Shown: positions 54,200 through 63,365, counted from the stretch's first letter. The stretch is DNA of 64,000 nt from Pseudorhodoferax sp. Leaf274 (GCF_001422445.1 NZ_LMNA01000029.1:252146-316145); one strand, 5' to 3'. A program made the numbers and translations. The notes: generated from the sequence alone by a model not told the origin.

Positions 54200-56107
54200 A
54201 TGATCCACATCACGCTTCCCGACGGTTCGCGGCGCGAATTTCCCGGTCCCGTCACGGTGGCCGAAGTTGCAGCGTCGATCGGCGCCGGCCTGGCCAAGGC
54301 GGCCCTGGCCGGCAAGATCGACGGCAAGGTCGTCGACACCAGCTACCAGATCACGGCGGACAGCCCGCTGTCCATCGTGACGGCCAAGGACGCCGATGGC
54401 CTGGACGTGATCCGCCATTCGACGGCCCACTTGCTGGCCTATGCCGTCAAGGAGTTGTTCCCGGAGGCCCAGGTCACCATCGGCCCGGTCATCGAGAACG
54501 GCTTCTACTACGACTTCTCCTACAAGCGTCCCTTCACGCCGGAGGATTTGCTCGCCATCGAGAAGAAGATGGGGGAACTGGCTGCCAAGGACGAGACCGT
54601 GACGCGCCGTGTGCTGCCACGCGACGAGGCCGTGGCGCACTTCAAGAGCCTGGGCGAGCACTACAAGGCCGAGATCATCGCCAGCATCCCGGCCAACGAA
54701 GACGTGTCGCTGTACCGTGAGGGGCATTTCGAGGACCTGTGCCGCGGGCCGCACGTGCCCAGCACGGGCAAGCTGCGCTTCTTCAAGCTCATGAAGGTCG
54801 CTGGTGCCTATTGGCGCGGCGACCACCGCAACGAGATGCTGCAGCGCATCTACGGCACGGCCTGGGCCACGAAAGACGAACTGCAGCAATACCTCACGAT
54901 GCTCGAGGAGGCCGAGAAGCGCGACCACCGCAAGCTGGGCCGCGAGCTCGATCTTTTCCACATCGACGACCATGCCCCAGGCATGGTGTTCTGGCATCCC
55001 AAGGGCTGGGCCCTGTGGCAGGAGGTGGAGCAGTACATGCGCCGCGTCTACCGCGACAACGGCTACGAGGAGGTCAAGGGCCCGCAGATCCTGGACAAGG
55101 GACTGTGGGAAAAGACGGGCCATTGGGACAAGTACCGCGAGAACATGTTCGTCACAGAGTCGGAGAAGCGCGACTACGCGCTCAAGCCGATGAACTGCCC
55201 CGGCCACATCCTGATCTTCAAACAGGGCATCAAGAGCTACCGGGATCTGCCGCTGCGCTACGGCGAGTTCGGCAACTGCCACCGCAACGAGCCCACGGGT
55301 GGACTGCACGGCATCATGCGCGTGCGGGGCTTCACGCAGGACGACGGGCACATCTTCTGCACGGAAGACATGATCCAGGGCGAGGTGACGGCGTTCACGA
55401 CGCTGCTGCAGAAGGTCTACAAGGACTTCGGCTTCACGGAGATCCTCTACAAGCTGTCGACGCGGCCGGAAAAGCGCATCGGCACCGAGGAAAGCTGGGA
55501 CCGTGCCGAAGCCGCGCTGGCCGATGGCCTGCAGGCATCGGGCTGTGCGTTCGAATACTTGCCAGGCGAGGGCGCTTTCTACGGCCCCAAGATCGAGTAC
55601 GTGCTGAAGGACGCGCTGGGCAGGCAGTGGCAGTGCGGCACGATCCAGGTCGATCCGAACTTGCCCGAGCGGCTGGACGCTGATTTCGTCGGCGAGGATG
55701 GCGCGCGCCACCGGCCCATCGTGCTGCACCGCGCGATCGTTGGCAGCCTGGAGCGGTTCATTGGCATCCTGATCGAACAGCACGCCGGCGCATTGCCTGC
55801 GTGGCTCGCTCCGAAGCAGGTTTCCGTCCTCAACATCACGGATGGACAGGCCGACTACGCCCGGACTGTTGCCAAAACGCTGCTGGATCAAGGGTTTAGG
55901 GTGGAGCTTGATCTGCGCAACGAGAAGATTACCCGTAAAATACGGGAGCATTCGATGCAAAAGCTTCCTTACATCCTTGTCGTGGGCGACAAAGAACGGG
56001 AAGCCGGTGCCGTCGCAGTGCGTGCCCGAGGCAATCTGGACCTCGGCGTGATGCCGCTACAGGACTTCCAAGCGAAGCTTGCCGGTGACATCGCTTCCAA
56101 GGTGTGA
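54200..56107 (+). CDS. thrS: Threonyl-tRNA synthetase
   Basis: Class II synthetase of 635 residues (the E. coli enzyme has 642). It has an N-terminal TGS domain ([16 protein letters not shown]), the editing domain ([16 protein letters not shown] with HxxxH-type His, [10 protein letters not shown]), the catalytic core with [13 protein letters not shown] (zinc Cys), [20 protein letters not shown] and [18 protein letters not shown], and a C-terminal anticodon domain. It charges tRNA-Thr and edits Ser-tRNA. ATG 54200 fits the family; MSIEP from 54185 is an alternative. First gene of the translation cluster, probably under attenuation. Confidence 0.98.
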   Translation: MIHITLPDGSRREFPGPVTVAEVAASIGAGLAKAALAGKIDGKVVDTSYQITADSPLSIVTAKDADGLDVIRHSTAHLLAYAVKELFPEAQVTIGPVIENGFYYDFSYKRPFTPEDLLAIEKKMGELAAKDETVTRRVLPRDEAVAHFKSLGEHYKAEIIASIPANEDVSLYREGHFEDLCRGPHVPSTGKLRFFKLMKVAGAYWRGDHRNEMLQRIYGTAWATKDELQQYLTMLEEAEKRDHRKLGRELDLFHIDDHAPGMVFWHPKGWALWQEVEQYMRRVYRDNGYEEVKGPQILDKGLWEKTGHWDKYRENMFVTESEKRDYALKPMNCPGHILIFKQGIKSYRDLPLRYGEFGNCHRNEPTGGLHGIMRVRGFTQDDGHIFCTEDMIQGEVTAFTTLLQKVYKDFGFTEILYKLSTRPEKRIGTEESWDRAEAALADGLQASGCAFEYLPGEGAFYGPKIEYVLKDALGRQWQCGTIQVDPNLPERLDADFVGEDGARHRPIVLHRAIVGSLERFIGILIEQHAGALPAWLAPKQVSVLNITDGQADYARTVAKTLLDQGFRVELDLRNEKITRKIREHSMQKLPYILVVGDKEREAGAVAVRARGNLDLGVMPLQDFQAKLAGDIASKV

Positions 56108-56110
56108 TCC

Positions 56111-56133
56111 GGGGTCAGGCAAGACCCCTTGTT
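56111..56133 (+). terminator. Short hairpin after thrS
   Basis: GGGGTC (56111-56116) pairs with GACCCC (56123-56128), followed by TTGTT. A weak, possibly partial terminator. TTGACG at 56153 and the AT-rich TATTTTAAACAT could be a separate infC promoter. Confidence 0.45.
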
Positions 56134-56204
56134 CATTCTTGGCCGCACGTGCTTGACGGCTGTTGCTATTTTAAACATAGCGTTTGATGTTGAAGGATTG
56201 AGCC

Positions 56205-56801
56205 ATCGCTACTGAATTTCGTGACCGTCGTCACCGCGAAGAACGCAAGCACCGCCTGAACCGGGAAATCATGGCTCCGGAAGTGCGCCTGTCCGGCCCC
56301 GAGAACGAGCCCCTGGGCATCGTGAGTCTGGCCGAAGCGCTGCGCATGGCGGGTGAACTGGACGTGGACCTTGTCGAGGTCGTCGCCGCGGCGAACCCGC
56401 CCGTCTGCCGGTTGATGGACTACGGCAAGTTCAAATACCAGGAACAGAAGAAGGCGGCCGACGCCAAGGCGAAGCAGACGGTCATCGAAATCAAGGAAGT
56501 CAAGTTCCGCCCTGGTACCGACGACGGCGACTACAACATCAAGATGCGCAACATCCGGCGATTCCTGGCCGATGGCGACAAGTGCAAGATCACGCTGCGG
56601 TTTCGTGGCCGCGAGATCACGCACCAGGAGTTGGGCATGGCGCTGCTGCAGCGCATCCGCAACGACCTGCAGGACTTGATCATCGTCGAGCAGTTCCCAA
56701 AGCTGGAAGGCCGTCAGATGATCATGATGATCGCGCCGGCCCGCAAGAAGCCTGCCGCGGCCAAGCCTGCGACCGAAGCCGCGCCCAGCGCAGCTTCCTG
56801 A
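56205..56801 (+). CDS. infC: Translation initiation factor IF-3 (AUC start)
   Basis: IF-3 of 198 residues. It binds the 30S subunit and checks the start codon and initiator tRNA. The first in-frame ATG (56271) would remove conserved N-terminal sequence. Reading upstream gives [20 protein letters not shown], which continues the family, beginning at an ATC codon with AAGGA eight bases before it. infC genes commonly begin at AUU or AUC, which lets IF-3 repress its own synthesis. Later landmarks are [45 protein letters not shown] and [12 protein letters not shown]. The conserved gene order supports the identity. Confidence 0.95.
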   Translation: MATEFRDRRHREERKHRLNREIMAPEVRLSGPENEPLGIVSLAEALRMAGELDVDLVEVVAAANPPVCRLMDYGKFKYQEQKKAADAKAKQTVIEIKEVKFRPGTDDGDYNIKMRNIRRFLADGDKCKITLRFRGREITHQELGMALLQRIRNDLQDLIIVEQFPKLEGRQMIMMIAPARKKPAAAKPATEAAPSAAS

Positions 56802-56956
56802 AGCAGGCACAAGAAGAATTCAATACCGGCGGGTTGGTCGCCTGCCGGTGATGAACGCGAGGGCTGCAAGGCCCGCGCACCAAAAGTGGCTCGGGGCCAG
56901 CAAGTCCGGAATTGGTTTTCGGCGCCTCACGAGCACAACCAAGAAGGAGCATGAAC

Positions 56957-57160
56957 ATGCCCAAAATGAAGACCAAGAGCGCGGCGAAGAAACGCTTCCG
57001 CGTTCGTCCCGGTGGCACCGTCAAGCGCGGTCAAGCCTTCAAGCGTCACATCTTGACGAAGAAGACCACCAAGAACAAGCGCCAACTGCGTGGTGCGGTG
57101 ACTGTGCACGAGACCAATATGGCCTCGATGGCGCAGATGCTGCCCGGCCGCGGCATCTGA
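56957..57160 (+). CDS. rpmI: Ribosomal protein bL35
   Basis: Ribosomal protein of 67 residues, basic, beginning [20 protein letters not shown] and ending MLPGRGI. Belongs to the large subunit. ATG 56957 is used; ATG 56951 (MNMPKMK) is in frame and nearer to AAGGAG. Lies in the canonical infC-rpmI-rplT order. Confidence 0.97.
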   Translation: MPKMKTKSAAKKRFRVRPGGTVKRGQAFKRHILTKKTTKNKRQLRGAVTVHETNMASMAQMLPGRGI

Positions 57161-57186
57161 TCTAACGGACGAACAAGGAGTAATTT

Positions 57187-57546
57187 ATGCCTCGCGTCAA
57201 ACGTGGTGTTACCGCCCGCGCACGTCACAAGAAAGTTCTGACCCTCGCCAAGGGTTTCCGCGGTCGCCGCGGTAACGTCTTCCGCATCGCCAAGCAGGCG
57301 GTGATGAAGGCGGGCCAGTACGCCTACCGTGACCGTCGTACCCGCAAGCGCGTGTTCCGTCAGCTGTGGATCGCCCGTATCAATGCCGCTGCACGCGAAC
57401 TGGGCCTGACCTACAGCCAGTTCGCCAACGGCCTGAAGAAGGCTTCCATCGAGATCGACCGCAAGGTGCTGGCCGACATCGCCGTGCACGACAAGGCCGC
57501 TTTTGCCGGCATCGTCGAGCAGGTCAAGGCCAAGCTGGCGGCCTGA
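57187..57546 (+). CDS. rplT: Ribosomal protein bL20
   Basis: Ribosomal protein of 119 residues: [60 protein letters not shown]. It binds 23S rRNA early in assembly and in enterobacteria represses the rpmI-rplT message. ATG 57187 follows AAGGAGTAATTT. Twenty-six bases after rpmI. Confidence 0.98.
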   Translation: MPRVKRGVTARARHKKVLTLAKGFRGRRGNVFRIAKQAVMKAGQYAYRDRRTRKRVFRQLWIARINAAARELGLTYSQFANGLKKASIEIDRKVLADIAVHDKAAFAGIVEQVKAKLAA

Positions 57547-57607
57547 GTCCACGGGGTGGGGCAGCCAACCGGCATTCACGCACCACCCTCATCCACTCAG
57601 GACCTCA

Positions 57608-57645
57608 GGGGCCGGGATTTCTAGCAGGAGTCTCGGCCCCTTTTT
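57608..57645 (+). terminator. Intrinsic terminator between rplT and pheS
   Basis: GGGGCCGGGA (57608-57617) pairs with TCTCGGCCCC (57631-57640) with one G-T pair, a 13-base loop and TTTTT. It ends the thrS-infC-rpmI-rplT message. The preceding 60 bases contain no Phe-rich leader frame, unlike the E. coli pheM arrangement. Confidence 0.85.
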
Positions 57646-57663
57646 CATTTGCCAAGAACCCGT

Positions 57664-58740
57664 ATGAACGATTTGGACGCCATCGTCGCGCAGGCGCGCG
57701 AGGACTTCGCCGCTGCCACCACGCCAGCCGACCTGGAAAACGCCAAGGCGCGCTTTCTCGGCAAGTCCGGTCGCCTGACCGAACTCATGAAAGGCATGGG
57801 CTCGCTCAGCGTGGACGAGAAAAAGACGCGCGGTGCCGCCATCAACCAGGCGAAGCAGGCGATCGAAGCGGCTTTGAGCGCCGCACGCCAGGGGCTGGCC
57901 GATGCCGAATTGGCGCTGCAACTCAAGGCCGAGGCACTCGACGTGACGCTGCCGGGTCGCAACCAGGGCACTGGGGGCCTGCATCCGGTCTCGCGCACGC
58001 TGGAGCGCATCGAGGCCATCTTCGCAAGCATGGGTTTCGACGTGGCCGATGGCCCGGAGATCGAGAGCGACTGGCACAGCTTCACCTCGCTGAACAACCC
58101 GCCCAACCATCCGGCGCGTTCGATGCAGGACACGTTCTACGTCGACATGCAGGGCGAGGACGGCATTCCCTACAACCTGCGCCCGCACACGAGCCCCATG
58201 CAGGTGCGCTATGCGCATCAGCACATCCGCAAGCATGCTGCCGCTTTCGAAGCAGCGGCAGCCGATCGGAGCGGACAGACCAAGGCGCCGGAGATCCGCG
58301 TGATCGCGCCAGGCCGTACCTACCGTGTGGACAGCGACGCCACGCATTCGCCCATGTTCCACCAGTGCGAAGGCCTGTGGCTGGGCGAGAACGTGAGCTT
58401 CAAGGACCTGAAGGTCGTGTTCACGGATTTCTGCCGCACCTTCTTCGAGAGTGACGACCTGGTGCTGCGCTTTCGACCGAGCTTCTTCCCCTTCACCGAG
58501 CCCAGCGCGGAGATCGACATCCAGTTCCAGAGCGGCCCGCTGGCCGGCCGCTGGCTCGAGGTTGCAGGCTCCGGCCAGGTGCACCCGAACGTGGTGCGCA
58601 ACATGGGGCTGGACCCCGAGCGCTACATCGGCTTCGCCTTCGGCATGGGGCCGGACAGGCTGACCATGCTGCGCTATGGCGTGAACGACCTGCGGCTGTT
58701 CTTCGACGGCGACCTGCGCTTCCTGTCGCAGTTCCAGTGA
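57664..58740 (+). CDS. pheS: Phenylalanyl-tRNA synthetase alpha subunit
   Basis: Class II synthetase subunit of 358 residues: N-terminal coiled-coil arm ([20 protein letters not shown] and following helices), [19 protein letters not shown], motif 2 [20 protein letters not shown], and [48 protein letters not shown] (motif 3). It forms the alpha2beta2 enzyme with PheT. ATG 57664; an upstream in-frame ATG at 57649 would add five residues but lies close to the terminator. Confidence 0.98.
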   Translation: MNDLDAIVAQAREDFAAATTPADLENAKARFLGKSGRLTELMKGMGSLSVDEKKTRGAAINQAKQAIEAALSAARQGLADAELALQLKAEALDVTLPGRNQGTGGLHPVSRTLERIEAIFASMGFDVADGPEIESDWHSFTSLNNPPNHPARSMQDTFYVDMQGEDGIPYNLRPHTSPMQVRYAHQHIRKHAAAFEAAAADRSGQTKAPEIRVIAPGRTYRVDSDATHSPMFHQCEGLWLGENVSFKDLKVVFTDFCRTFFESDDLVLRFRPSFFPFTEPSAEIDIQFQSGPLAGRWLEVAGSGQVHPNVVRNMGLDPERYIGFAFGMGPDRLTMLRYGVNDLRLFFDGDLRFLSQFQ

Positions 58741-58772
58741 TCCCGCCGCTTTCCGAATAGACGAGAACAACG

Positions 58773-61199
58773 ATGCAATTCCCAGAGTCCTGGCTGCGCG
58801 CCTTCTGCAATCCGCCGATCGGCAGCGCCGAGCTGGCCGAAACCCTGACCATGGGCGGCCTGGAGGTCGAGGAGCGCCGCCCCGTCGCGCCGCCGTTCAG
58901 CAAGATCGTCGTCGGCGAGATCAAGGAAGCCGTCCAGCACCCGAACGCCGACCGCCTGCGCGTGTGCCAGGTCGATGTTGGCCAGCCGCAGCTGCTGAAC
59001 ATCGTCTGCGGCGCGCCGAATGCGCGGGTCGGCATCAAGGTGCCCTGCGCGCTCGTTGGCGCAGAGCTGCCGCCTGGTGAGGATGGCCAGCCGTTCCGCA
59101 TCAAGCTTGGCAAGCTGCGCGGCGTCGAGAGCCAAGGCATGCTGTGCTCGGCGCGCGAACTCAAGCTCAGCGAAGACCATGGCGGCCTCCTTGAGCTGGC
59201 CGCCGATGCAGCACTGGGCCAGGACATCCGTGCGCACCTGGGCCTGGACGACATGCTGCTCACGCTCAAGCTCACGCCCAATCTGGCGCACGGGCTCTCG
59301 GTGTTCGGCGTGGCGCGTGAACTGTCGGCCCTGACCGGCAGCCCGCTCATCGCCGCCGAGCCCGCAGCCATTGCGCCGCGCACCGACGACCGCCTGCCCG
59401 TGCGCGTGGAGGCGCCCGAACTGTGCGGCCGCTTCTCGGGGCGCATCGTGCGCGGGGTCGACACGCGCGCCACCACGCCGGCCTGGATGGTCGAGCGCCT
59501 GGCGCGCTGCGGCCAGCGCAGCGTGTCGCCGCTCGTGGACATTTCCAACTACGTGATGTTCGAGTCCGGCCAGCCCTCGCACATCTTCGACCTGGACAAG
59601 ATCCACGGCGGCCTCGTGGTGCGCTGGGGGCGGGAGGGCGAGCAACTCAAGCTGCTCAACGGCAACACCGTCACGCTGGACACCAAGGTCGGCGTGATCG
59701 CCGACGCACAGACCGTCGAGTCTCTGGCGGGCATCATGGGTGGCGATGCCACCGCCGTGTCCGACGACACGCGCAACATCTACATCGAGGCCGCGTTCTG
59801 GTGGCCCGAAGCGATCCAGGGCCGTTCGCGCCGCTTCAATTTTTCCACCGACGCGGGCCACCGCTTCGAGCGTGGCGTCGACCCGAGCCGCACCGTGCAG
59901 ACCATCGAGCGCATCACGCAGCTGGTGCTGGAGATCTGCGGTGGCGACGCGGGCCCCATCGACGACCAGACGCTGCAGCTGCCCGCGCAGAAGCCCGTGC
60001 AGCTGCGCGTGGCCCGCGCTGCCCGCGTGATCGGCATGCCGCTCACGCAGGCCGACTGCGCCGGTGCGCTGCGGCGTCTGGCCTTCCCGGTGGAGGAGGG
60101 CGACGGCGTGTTGACCGTGACGCCGCCACCGCACCGCTTCGATCTGCAGATCGAGGAAGACTTGATCGAAGAGGTGGCGCGCCTCATCGGCTACGAGCGC
60201 TTGCCCACCACGCCGCCGCTCGCGCCCATCACCGCGCGCGTGCTGCCGGAGGCGCGCAGCAGCCGCTTCGCCGTGCGCCGCCGGGTGGCCGCCCTGGGTT
60301 ACCAGGAAACCATCAACTTCAGCTTCGTGCAGGCTGCCTGGGAGCGCGAGTTGCATGGCAACGCCAACCCGATCACGCTGCTCAATCCCATCGCCAGTCC
60401 CATGGGCGTGATGCGCTCTTCGCTGATCGGCTCGTTGCTGCAGGTGCTCAAGTTCAACCTGGACCGCCGCGCGAGCCGCGTGCGCGTGTTCGAGGTGGGC
60501 CGCGTGTTCGTGCGCGATGCGACGGTGGCGACGACCGACGCGACTGTGCAAGGCATCCACCAGCCCATGCGTGTGGCGGGCCTGGCCTTTGGCGACGCCG
60601 AGCCCATCGATTGGTCGCGCAAGGGCCAGCGGGTCGACTTCTACGACGTCAAGGGCGATGTCGAAGCCTTGCTGGCGCCGCGGCATGCCGTGTTCGAGCC
60701 GGTCGACCATCCCGCGCTGCATCCGGGCCGCGCGGCACGCGTGCTGCTCGACGGTCGCGCCATCGGCGTGGTCGGCGAGTTGCACCCGCGCTGGCGCCAG
60801 TCATGGGAATTGCCGCAAGCGCCGGTGCTGTTCGAGCTGGAACTGGACGCCGTGCAGGCGCAGCCTGTGCCCGTGGCGCGTCCGGTGCCGCGCTTCCAGG
60901 ATGTCGAGCGCGACATCGCCGTGGTCGTCAAGGAATCGGTGACGCACGCTGCGCTCATGGCAGCGATCCAATCCGCGGGGACGGCCGGCATGCTGCGGCA
61001 CGCCGAGCTGTTCGATGTCTACCGTGCCAAGCCCGGGGCCGCCGTGCCCGCCGGCCTGGCTGCCGACGAGAAAAGCCTGGCCGTGCGGCTGGTGCTGAAC
61101 GGCGGAGATGCGACACTTGCGGAAGAACAGATCGAGTCGTGCGTGCAGGGCGTCCTGGCCCGTTTGGGCGAGCGCGTTGGCGCACGGCTTCGCACTTGA
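58773..61199 (+). CDS. pheT: Phenylalanyl-tRNA synthetase beta subunit
   Basis: Beta subunit of 808 residues with the usual modules: MQFPESWLRAFCNPPIGSAE, tRNA-binding EMAP-like domain (about 40-150, ADRLRVCQVDVGQPQLLNIV), B3/B4 editing domain with VDISNYVMFESGQPSHIFD, B5 domain, catalytic-like core (YQETINFSFVQAAWERELHG), and the C-terminal ferredoxin-like anticodon-binding domain (PRFQDVERDIAVVVKESVTH). It recognises tRNA-Phe and edits Tyr. 32 bases after pheS. Confidence 0.98.
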   Translation: MQFPESWLRAFCNPPIGSAELAETLTMGGLEVEERRPVAPPFSKIVVGEIKEAVQHPNADRLRVCQVDVGQPQLLNIVCGAPNARVGIKVPCALVGAELPPGEDGQPFRIKLGKLRGVESQGMLCSARELKLSEDHGGLLELAADAALGQDIRAHLGLDDMLLTLKLTPNLAHGLSVFGVARELSALTGSPLIAAEPAAIAPRTDDRLPVRVEAPELCGRFSGRIVRGVDTRATTPAWMVERLARCGQRSVSPLVDISNYVMFESGQPSHIFDLDKIHGGLVVRWGREGEQLKLLNGNTVTLDTKVGVIADAQTVESLAGIMGGDATAVSDDTRNIYIEAAFWWPEAIQGRSRRFNFSTDAGHRFERGVDPSRTVQTIERITQLVLEICGGDAGPIDDQTLQLPAQKPVQLRVARAARVIGMPLTQADCAGALRRLAFPVEEGDGVLTVTPPPHRFDLQIEEDLIEEVARLIGYERLPTTPPLAPITARVLPEARSSRFAVRRRVAALGYQETINFSFVQAAWERELHGNANPITLLNPIASPMGVMRSSLIGSLLQVLKFNLDRRASRVRVFEVGRVFVRDATVATTDATVQGIHQPMRVAGLAFGDAEPIDWSRKGQRVDFYDVKGDVEALLAPRHAVFEPVDHPALHPGRAARVLLDGRAIGVVGELHPRWRQSWELPQAPVLFELELDAVQAQPVPVARPVPRFQDVERDIAVVVKESVTHAALMAAIQSAGTAGMLRHAELFDVYRAKPGAAVPAGLAADEKSLAVRLVLNGGDATLAEEQIESCVQGVLARLGERVGARLRT

Positions 61200-61209
61200 G
61201 GAGGGCAGC

Positions 61210-61572
61210 ATGCAGGCGCGCGACGATTTCGACGATGTGGACGACGAGAGGAGGAGTGCGGTGAAGATTTCCGTGGAAAGCCTGGAGACGCCTGCGCTCA
61301 CGAAGGCGCAGTTGGCGGAATTGCTGTTCGAGCAGATCGGCCTGAACAAGCGTGAGTCCAAGGACATGATCGACGCGTTCTTCGACCTGGTGACCACCAG
61401 CCTCGTGAACGGCACCGACGTGAAGATCTCCAGCTTCGGCAATTTCCAGATCCGCGTGAAGGCGCCGCGGCCAGGGCGCAACCCCCGCACCGGTGAGGCC
61501 ATCCCGATCAAGGCGCGTCGCGTGGTCACGTTCCACGCGAGCCACAAGCTCAAGGACCAGATCCAGGGCTGA
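61210..61572 (+). CDS. ihfA: Integration host factor subunit alpha
   Basis: HU/IHF-family DNA-bending protein of 120 residues: SLETPALTKAQLAELLFEQI, LNKRESKDMIDAFFDLVTTS, VKISSFGNFQIRVKAPRPGR, NPRTGEAIPIKARRVVTFHA. It heterodimerises with IhfB. Two starts are credible: ATG 61210 after GAGGAGG, giving an acidic 17-residue extension (QARDDFDDVDDERR), and GTG 61261 after GAGGAGG, giving the usual 103-residue length. I list the longer form. Follows pheT by 10 bases as in many Proteobacteria. Confidence 0.95.
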   Translation: MQARDDFDDVDDERRSAVKISVESLETPALTKAQLAELLFEQIGLNKRESKDMIDAFFDLVTTSLVNGTDVKISSFGNFQIRVKAPRPGRNPRTGEAIPIKARRVVTFHASHKLKDQIQG

Positions 61573-61580
61573 CGTTGTCG

Positions 61581-61607
61581 CGCAAGGCCCTGCCGGCAGG
61601 CCTTGCG
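61581..61607. other. Stem-loop after ihfA
   Basis: CGCAAGGCC (61581-61589) and GGCCTTGCG (61599-61607) form a 9-bp stem 9 bases after the ihfA stop. No T tract follows, so it may stabilise the message end but is not a standard terminator. Confidence 0.5.
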
Positions 61608-61679
61608 GCGCCCAGGTTGCTTGGCGCATGGCGGCCGTTGGGGTAACCTTTGCGGCCCTCGCGCAGTCGTCCCCTTCTC

Positions 61680-62138
61680 ATGGGCAACACCCTCCCTTCG
61701 ATCCCCGCCAAGCGTTACTTCACCATCGGTGAAGTCGGCGACCTGTGCGGCGTCAAACCGCATGTGCTGCGCTACTGGGAGCAAGAGTTCACGCAGTTGC
61801 GCCCCATGAAGCGGCGCGGCAACCGGCGCTATTACCAGCACCATGAAGTGCTGATGATCAGGCGCATCCGCGACCTGTTGTACGACCAGGGTTTCACGAT
61901 CAGCGGCGCACGCAACAAGCTGCAGGAACATGGGCAGTCCGAGCACGAGCGCCTGGAAGATTCCGATGCACAGGCTACAGGCACGGAAGACGGGGACGGA
62001 TCCGCTGCAGACGAGGCCGCCTTCGACGCATTCGAGCACCTGCTGATCGGCGACGACGAGGCCGGTGCCACGGCGCGCCTGGCGCAGGTGCGGCGCGAAC
62101 TTTGTGAAATTCGTTCGCTGCTCTCCGATGTCTCATGA
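61680..62138 (+). CDS. MerR-family transcriptional regulator
   Basis: MerR-type protein of 152 residues. N-terminal winged helix: KRYFTIGEVGDLCGVKPHVL, RYWEQEFTQLRPMKRRGNRR, YYQHHEVLMIRRIRDLLYDQ. It is followed by an acidic linker rich in Glu/Asp (EDSDAQATGTEDGDGSAADE) and a C-terminal helix. No metal-binding Cys set is seen, so it is not a mercury-type sensor. Genes of this kind commonly follow ihfA in Betaproteobacteria; the ligand is unknown. ATG 61680. Confidence 0.93.
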   Translation: MGNTLPSIPAKRYFTIGEVGDLCGVKPHVLRYWEQEFTQLRPMKRRGNRRYYQHHEVLMIRRIRDLLYDQGFTISGARNKLQEHGQSEHERLEDSDAQATGTEDGDGSAADEAAFDAFEHLLIGDDEAGATARLAQVRRELCEIRSLLSDVS

Positions 62139-62162
62139 TTAGTCGGCTATACTCATGGGCTT

Positions 62163-62239
62163 CGGTGTGTGGCGCAGCCTGGTAGCGCACTTGCATGGGG
62201 TGCAAGGGGTCGAAGGTTCGAATCCTTTCACACCGACCA
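62163..62239 (+). tRNA. tRNA-Pro (anticodon GGG)
   Basis: 77-base cloverleaf: acceptor CGGTGTG pairing with CACACCG, D arm GCGCAGCCTGGTAGCGC, anticodon stem CTTGC/GCAAG with loop ATGGGGT (anticodon GGG at 34-36), T arm GAAGG TTCGAAT CCTTT, discriminator A and encoded CCA. It reads CCC and probably CCU codons. Phage-type genes follow, so its 3' end is the likely attachment site. Confidence 0.97.
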
Positions 62240-62260
62240 AGAACAAAAAAAAGCAGATCA

Positions 62261-62293
62261 ACGGGTCAGGGCCACAAGTCCTGACCCGTTTTT
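62261..62293 (+). terminator. Intrinsic terminator of tRNA-Pro
   Basis: ACGGGTCAGG (62261-62270), loop GCCACAAGT, CCTGACCCGT (62280-62289), then TTTTT. It lies 21 bases after the tRNA. Confidence 0.93.
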
Positions 62294-62303
62294 CATTGGC
62301 GCA

Positions 62304-62342
62304 GACGGTACGTGCCGACGGTAGGCGCCGATGGTAGGTGCC
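62304..62342. repeat. Three tandem 13-base repeats
   Basis: GACGGTACGTGCC, GACGGTAGGCGCC and GATGGTAGGTGCC lie head to tail immediately after the tRNA terminator. They differ at two to four positions. Short direct repeats next to a tRNA att site can be integrase arm-binding or excisionase sites, though no integrase gene is in the window. Confidence 0.6.
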
Positions 62343-62522
62343 GCCGCACCCGCCATGCCCGGCAAGGTTGGCGTCGCGTCGCCGGCCGAGGCCCGGCACC
62401 TGCAGGGACAATGGCATCCGTCTTCCCTGTCTTCACTCCATTTCTGGATCCCCGATGGTTGAGAAAAACCACGTGCTCCACGTCAGCGTCGCACCCATGC
62501 TGGATAGGACTGACACAATGAA
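62343..62522. other. Non-coding stretch at the probable element edge
   Basis: About 180 bases between the tandem repeats and the prtN-side hairpin. No convincing gene, RNA or promoter is recognised; base composition is less GC-rich towards the right. It may contain the arm of the attachment site. Confidence 0.35.
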
Positions 62523-62557
62523 AAAAGCGCTTTGAGATCAAAGCGCTTTTGTTTTTC
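62523..62557. terminator. Bidirectional terminator downstream of prtN
   Basis: AAAAGCGCTTTG (62523-62534), loop AGAT, CAAAGCGCTTTT (62539-62550), with further T on the plus strand and an A run (T on the minus strand) on the other side. It would end the minus-strand phage transcript. Confidence 0.8.
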
Positions 62558-62575
62558 GGGTAGTGCCATGTTGCA

Positions 62576-62854
62576 CTAATGTTGCACCGAGCCCCGTGTC
62601 ATCTGCTCCAGTTCCTTCTTGGCGGCGGCACGGCGAGCGTCGATGTGGTCCGCCAGATCCGTCAAGTGAACGCCGCGGGCGGCCTTCTGCGAGCTGCTCT
62701 CGATGCGCGTGAGTGGGATCTTGATGTCGCCCGTGGCCACTTTCCGCACGAAGTTGGGGACCGTGAGATGTGGGAAGTAGTCGCGCACGACTGCCTCCAC
62801 TGGAATCACGGCCTGGGCGTTGTACTGCGCCATCAGCAGAAAGGCGGTGTTCAT
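62576..62854 (-). CDS. PrtN-family pyocin activator-like protein
   Basis: Protein of 92 residues: MNTAFLLMAQYNAQAVIPVE, VVRDYFPHLTVPNFVRKVAT, GDIKIPLTRIESSQ-type segment and HLTDLADHIDARRAAAKKEL. This matches my memory of the PrtN family, activators of R/F pyocin genes in Pseudomonas, with many prophage homologues near integrases where they may act as AlpA-like excision or transcription factors. ATG 62854 with GGAG seven bases upstream (a second ATG is at 62857). Last gene of the minus-strand phage operon. Confidence 0.85.
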   Translation of the reverse strand: MNTAFLLMAQYNAQAVIPVEAVVRDYFPHLTVPNFVRKVATGDIKIPLTRIESSSQKAARGVHLTDLADHIDARRAAAKKELEQMTRGSVQH

Positions 62855-63000
62855 CATCGAGCTCCGGATTCCTGCGGACCGAGGGAGAGGGTCGAACGGG
62901 CTGCGTCCATCGCGGCATCAAGATCCGCCTTGCTGCGGTACTCGACGCCCTCGAAGGTGATGGGCAGGCCCGGCCAGGCGATCGGCCCGCACCCGCTCAT
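62854..63000 (-). CDS. Small hypothetical phage-type protein
   Basis: A 48-residue frame, MSGCGPIAWPGLPITFEGVE followed by YRSKADLDAAMDAARSTLSL. The C-terminal half looks like genuine protein (charged helix), while the start overlaps the previous gene by 83 bases in another frame. Function unknown. A frameshift joining it to the upstream gene is possible but not supported. Confidence 0.5.
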   Translation of the reverse strand: MSGCGPIAWPGLPITFEGVEYRSKADLDAAMDAARSTLSLGPQESGAR

Positions 63001-63163
63001 CTGCCACGGCCTGGGCGTAGCTCTTGATTGCGGCCTGCACCTTTTGCCAGCTCTCGGCGGTGTCTGGTCCGCTGCCGCTCGCGCGGGCGGCTCCGTACAT
63101 GCCGATGGCATCGAGTAGAGCGGGCAGGGGCGGCATGCTGGGGGTCTGGTCAGGCATCGTCAT
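62918..63163 (-). CDS. Small hypothetical phage-type protein
   Basis: Protein of 81 residues: MTMPDQTPSMPPLPALLDAI, then TAESWQKVQAAIKSYAQAVA. The last 25 residues (GPAHHLRGRRVPQQGGS) are poor in character and overlap the next gene. GGAGG lies nine bases before ATG 63163. No known domain. Overlaps the preceding gene by 14 bases, as is usual in phage operons. Confidence 0.6.
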   Translation of the reverse strand: MTMPDQTPSMPPLPALLDAIGMYGAARASGSGPDTAESWQKVQAAIKSYAQAVADERVRADRLAGPAHHLRGRRVPQQGGS

Positions 63164-63365
63164 CTTCTTCCACCTCCGGGTCCACGCGATCAGCCAGGCG
63201 GCGCAGGCGGTCGATCTCGCGCGACAGTGCCAGCTCGACACTGCCGTGGTGCTTGTTGTCGCGCGTGTACTCCAAGTGGTGACTCGCGATCTCGTTCGCG
63301 CGCCGCTTCAGGATCTCGGCCAGTTGCTTGCGATCCGATGGGGTCAGGGCGTCGATGTTGCTCAT
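63150..63365 (-). CDS. Small hypothetical phage-type protein
   Basis: Protein of 71 residues: MSNIDALTPSDRKQLAEILK, NEIASHHLEYTRDNKHHGSV, LALSREIDRLRRLADRVDPE with an acidic end. Predicted helical; function not recognised. GGAG lies upstream of ATG 63365, which overlaps the stop of the CxxC protein (ATGA). Confidence 0.72.
   Translation of the reverse strand: MSNIDALTPSDRKQLAEILKRRANEIASHHLEYTRDNKHHGSVELALSREIDRLRRLADRVDPEVEEDDDA

Noticed and set aside
57547..57663. Possible Phe leader peptide (pheM-like) before pheS
   Set aside because: The gap has a terminator but no start codon followed by Phe codons, so only termination of the rplT message is supported.
62854..63163. A single frameshifted gene covering both small frames
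   Set aside because: Each frame has its own start, and overlaps of this kind are common in phage operons; no homology can be checked to prove a frameshift.
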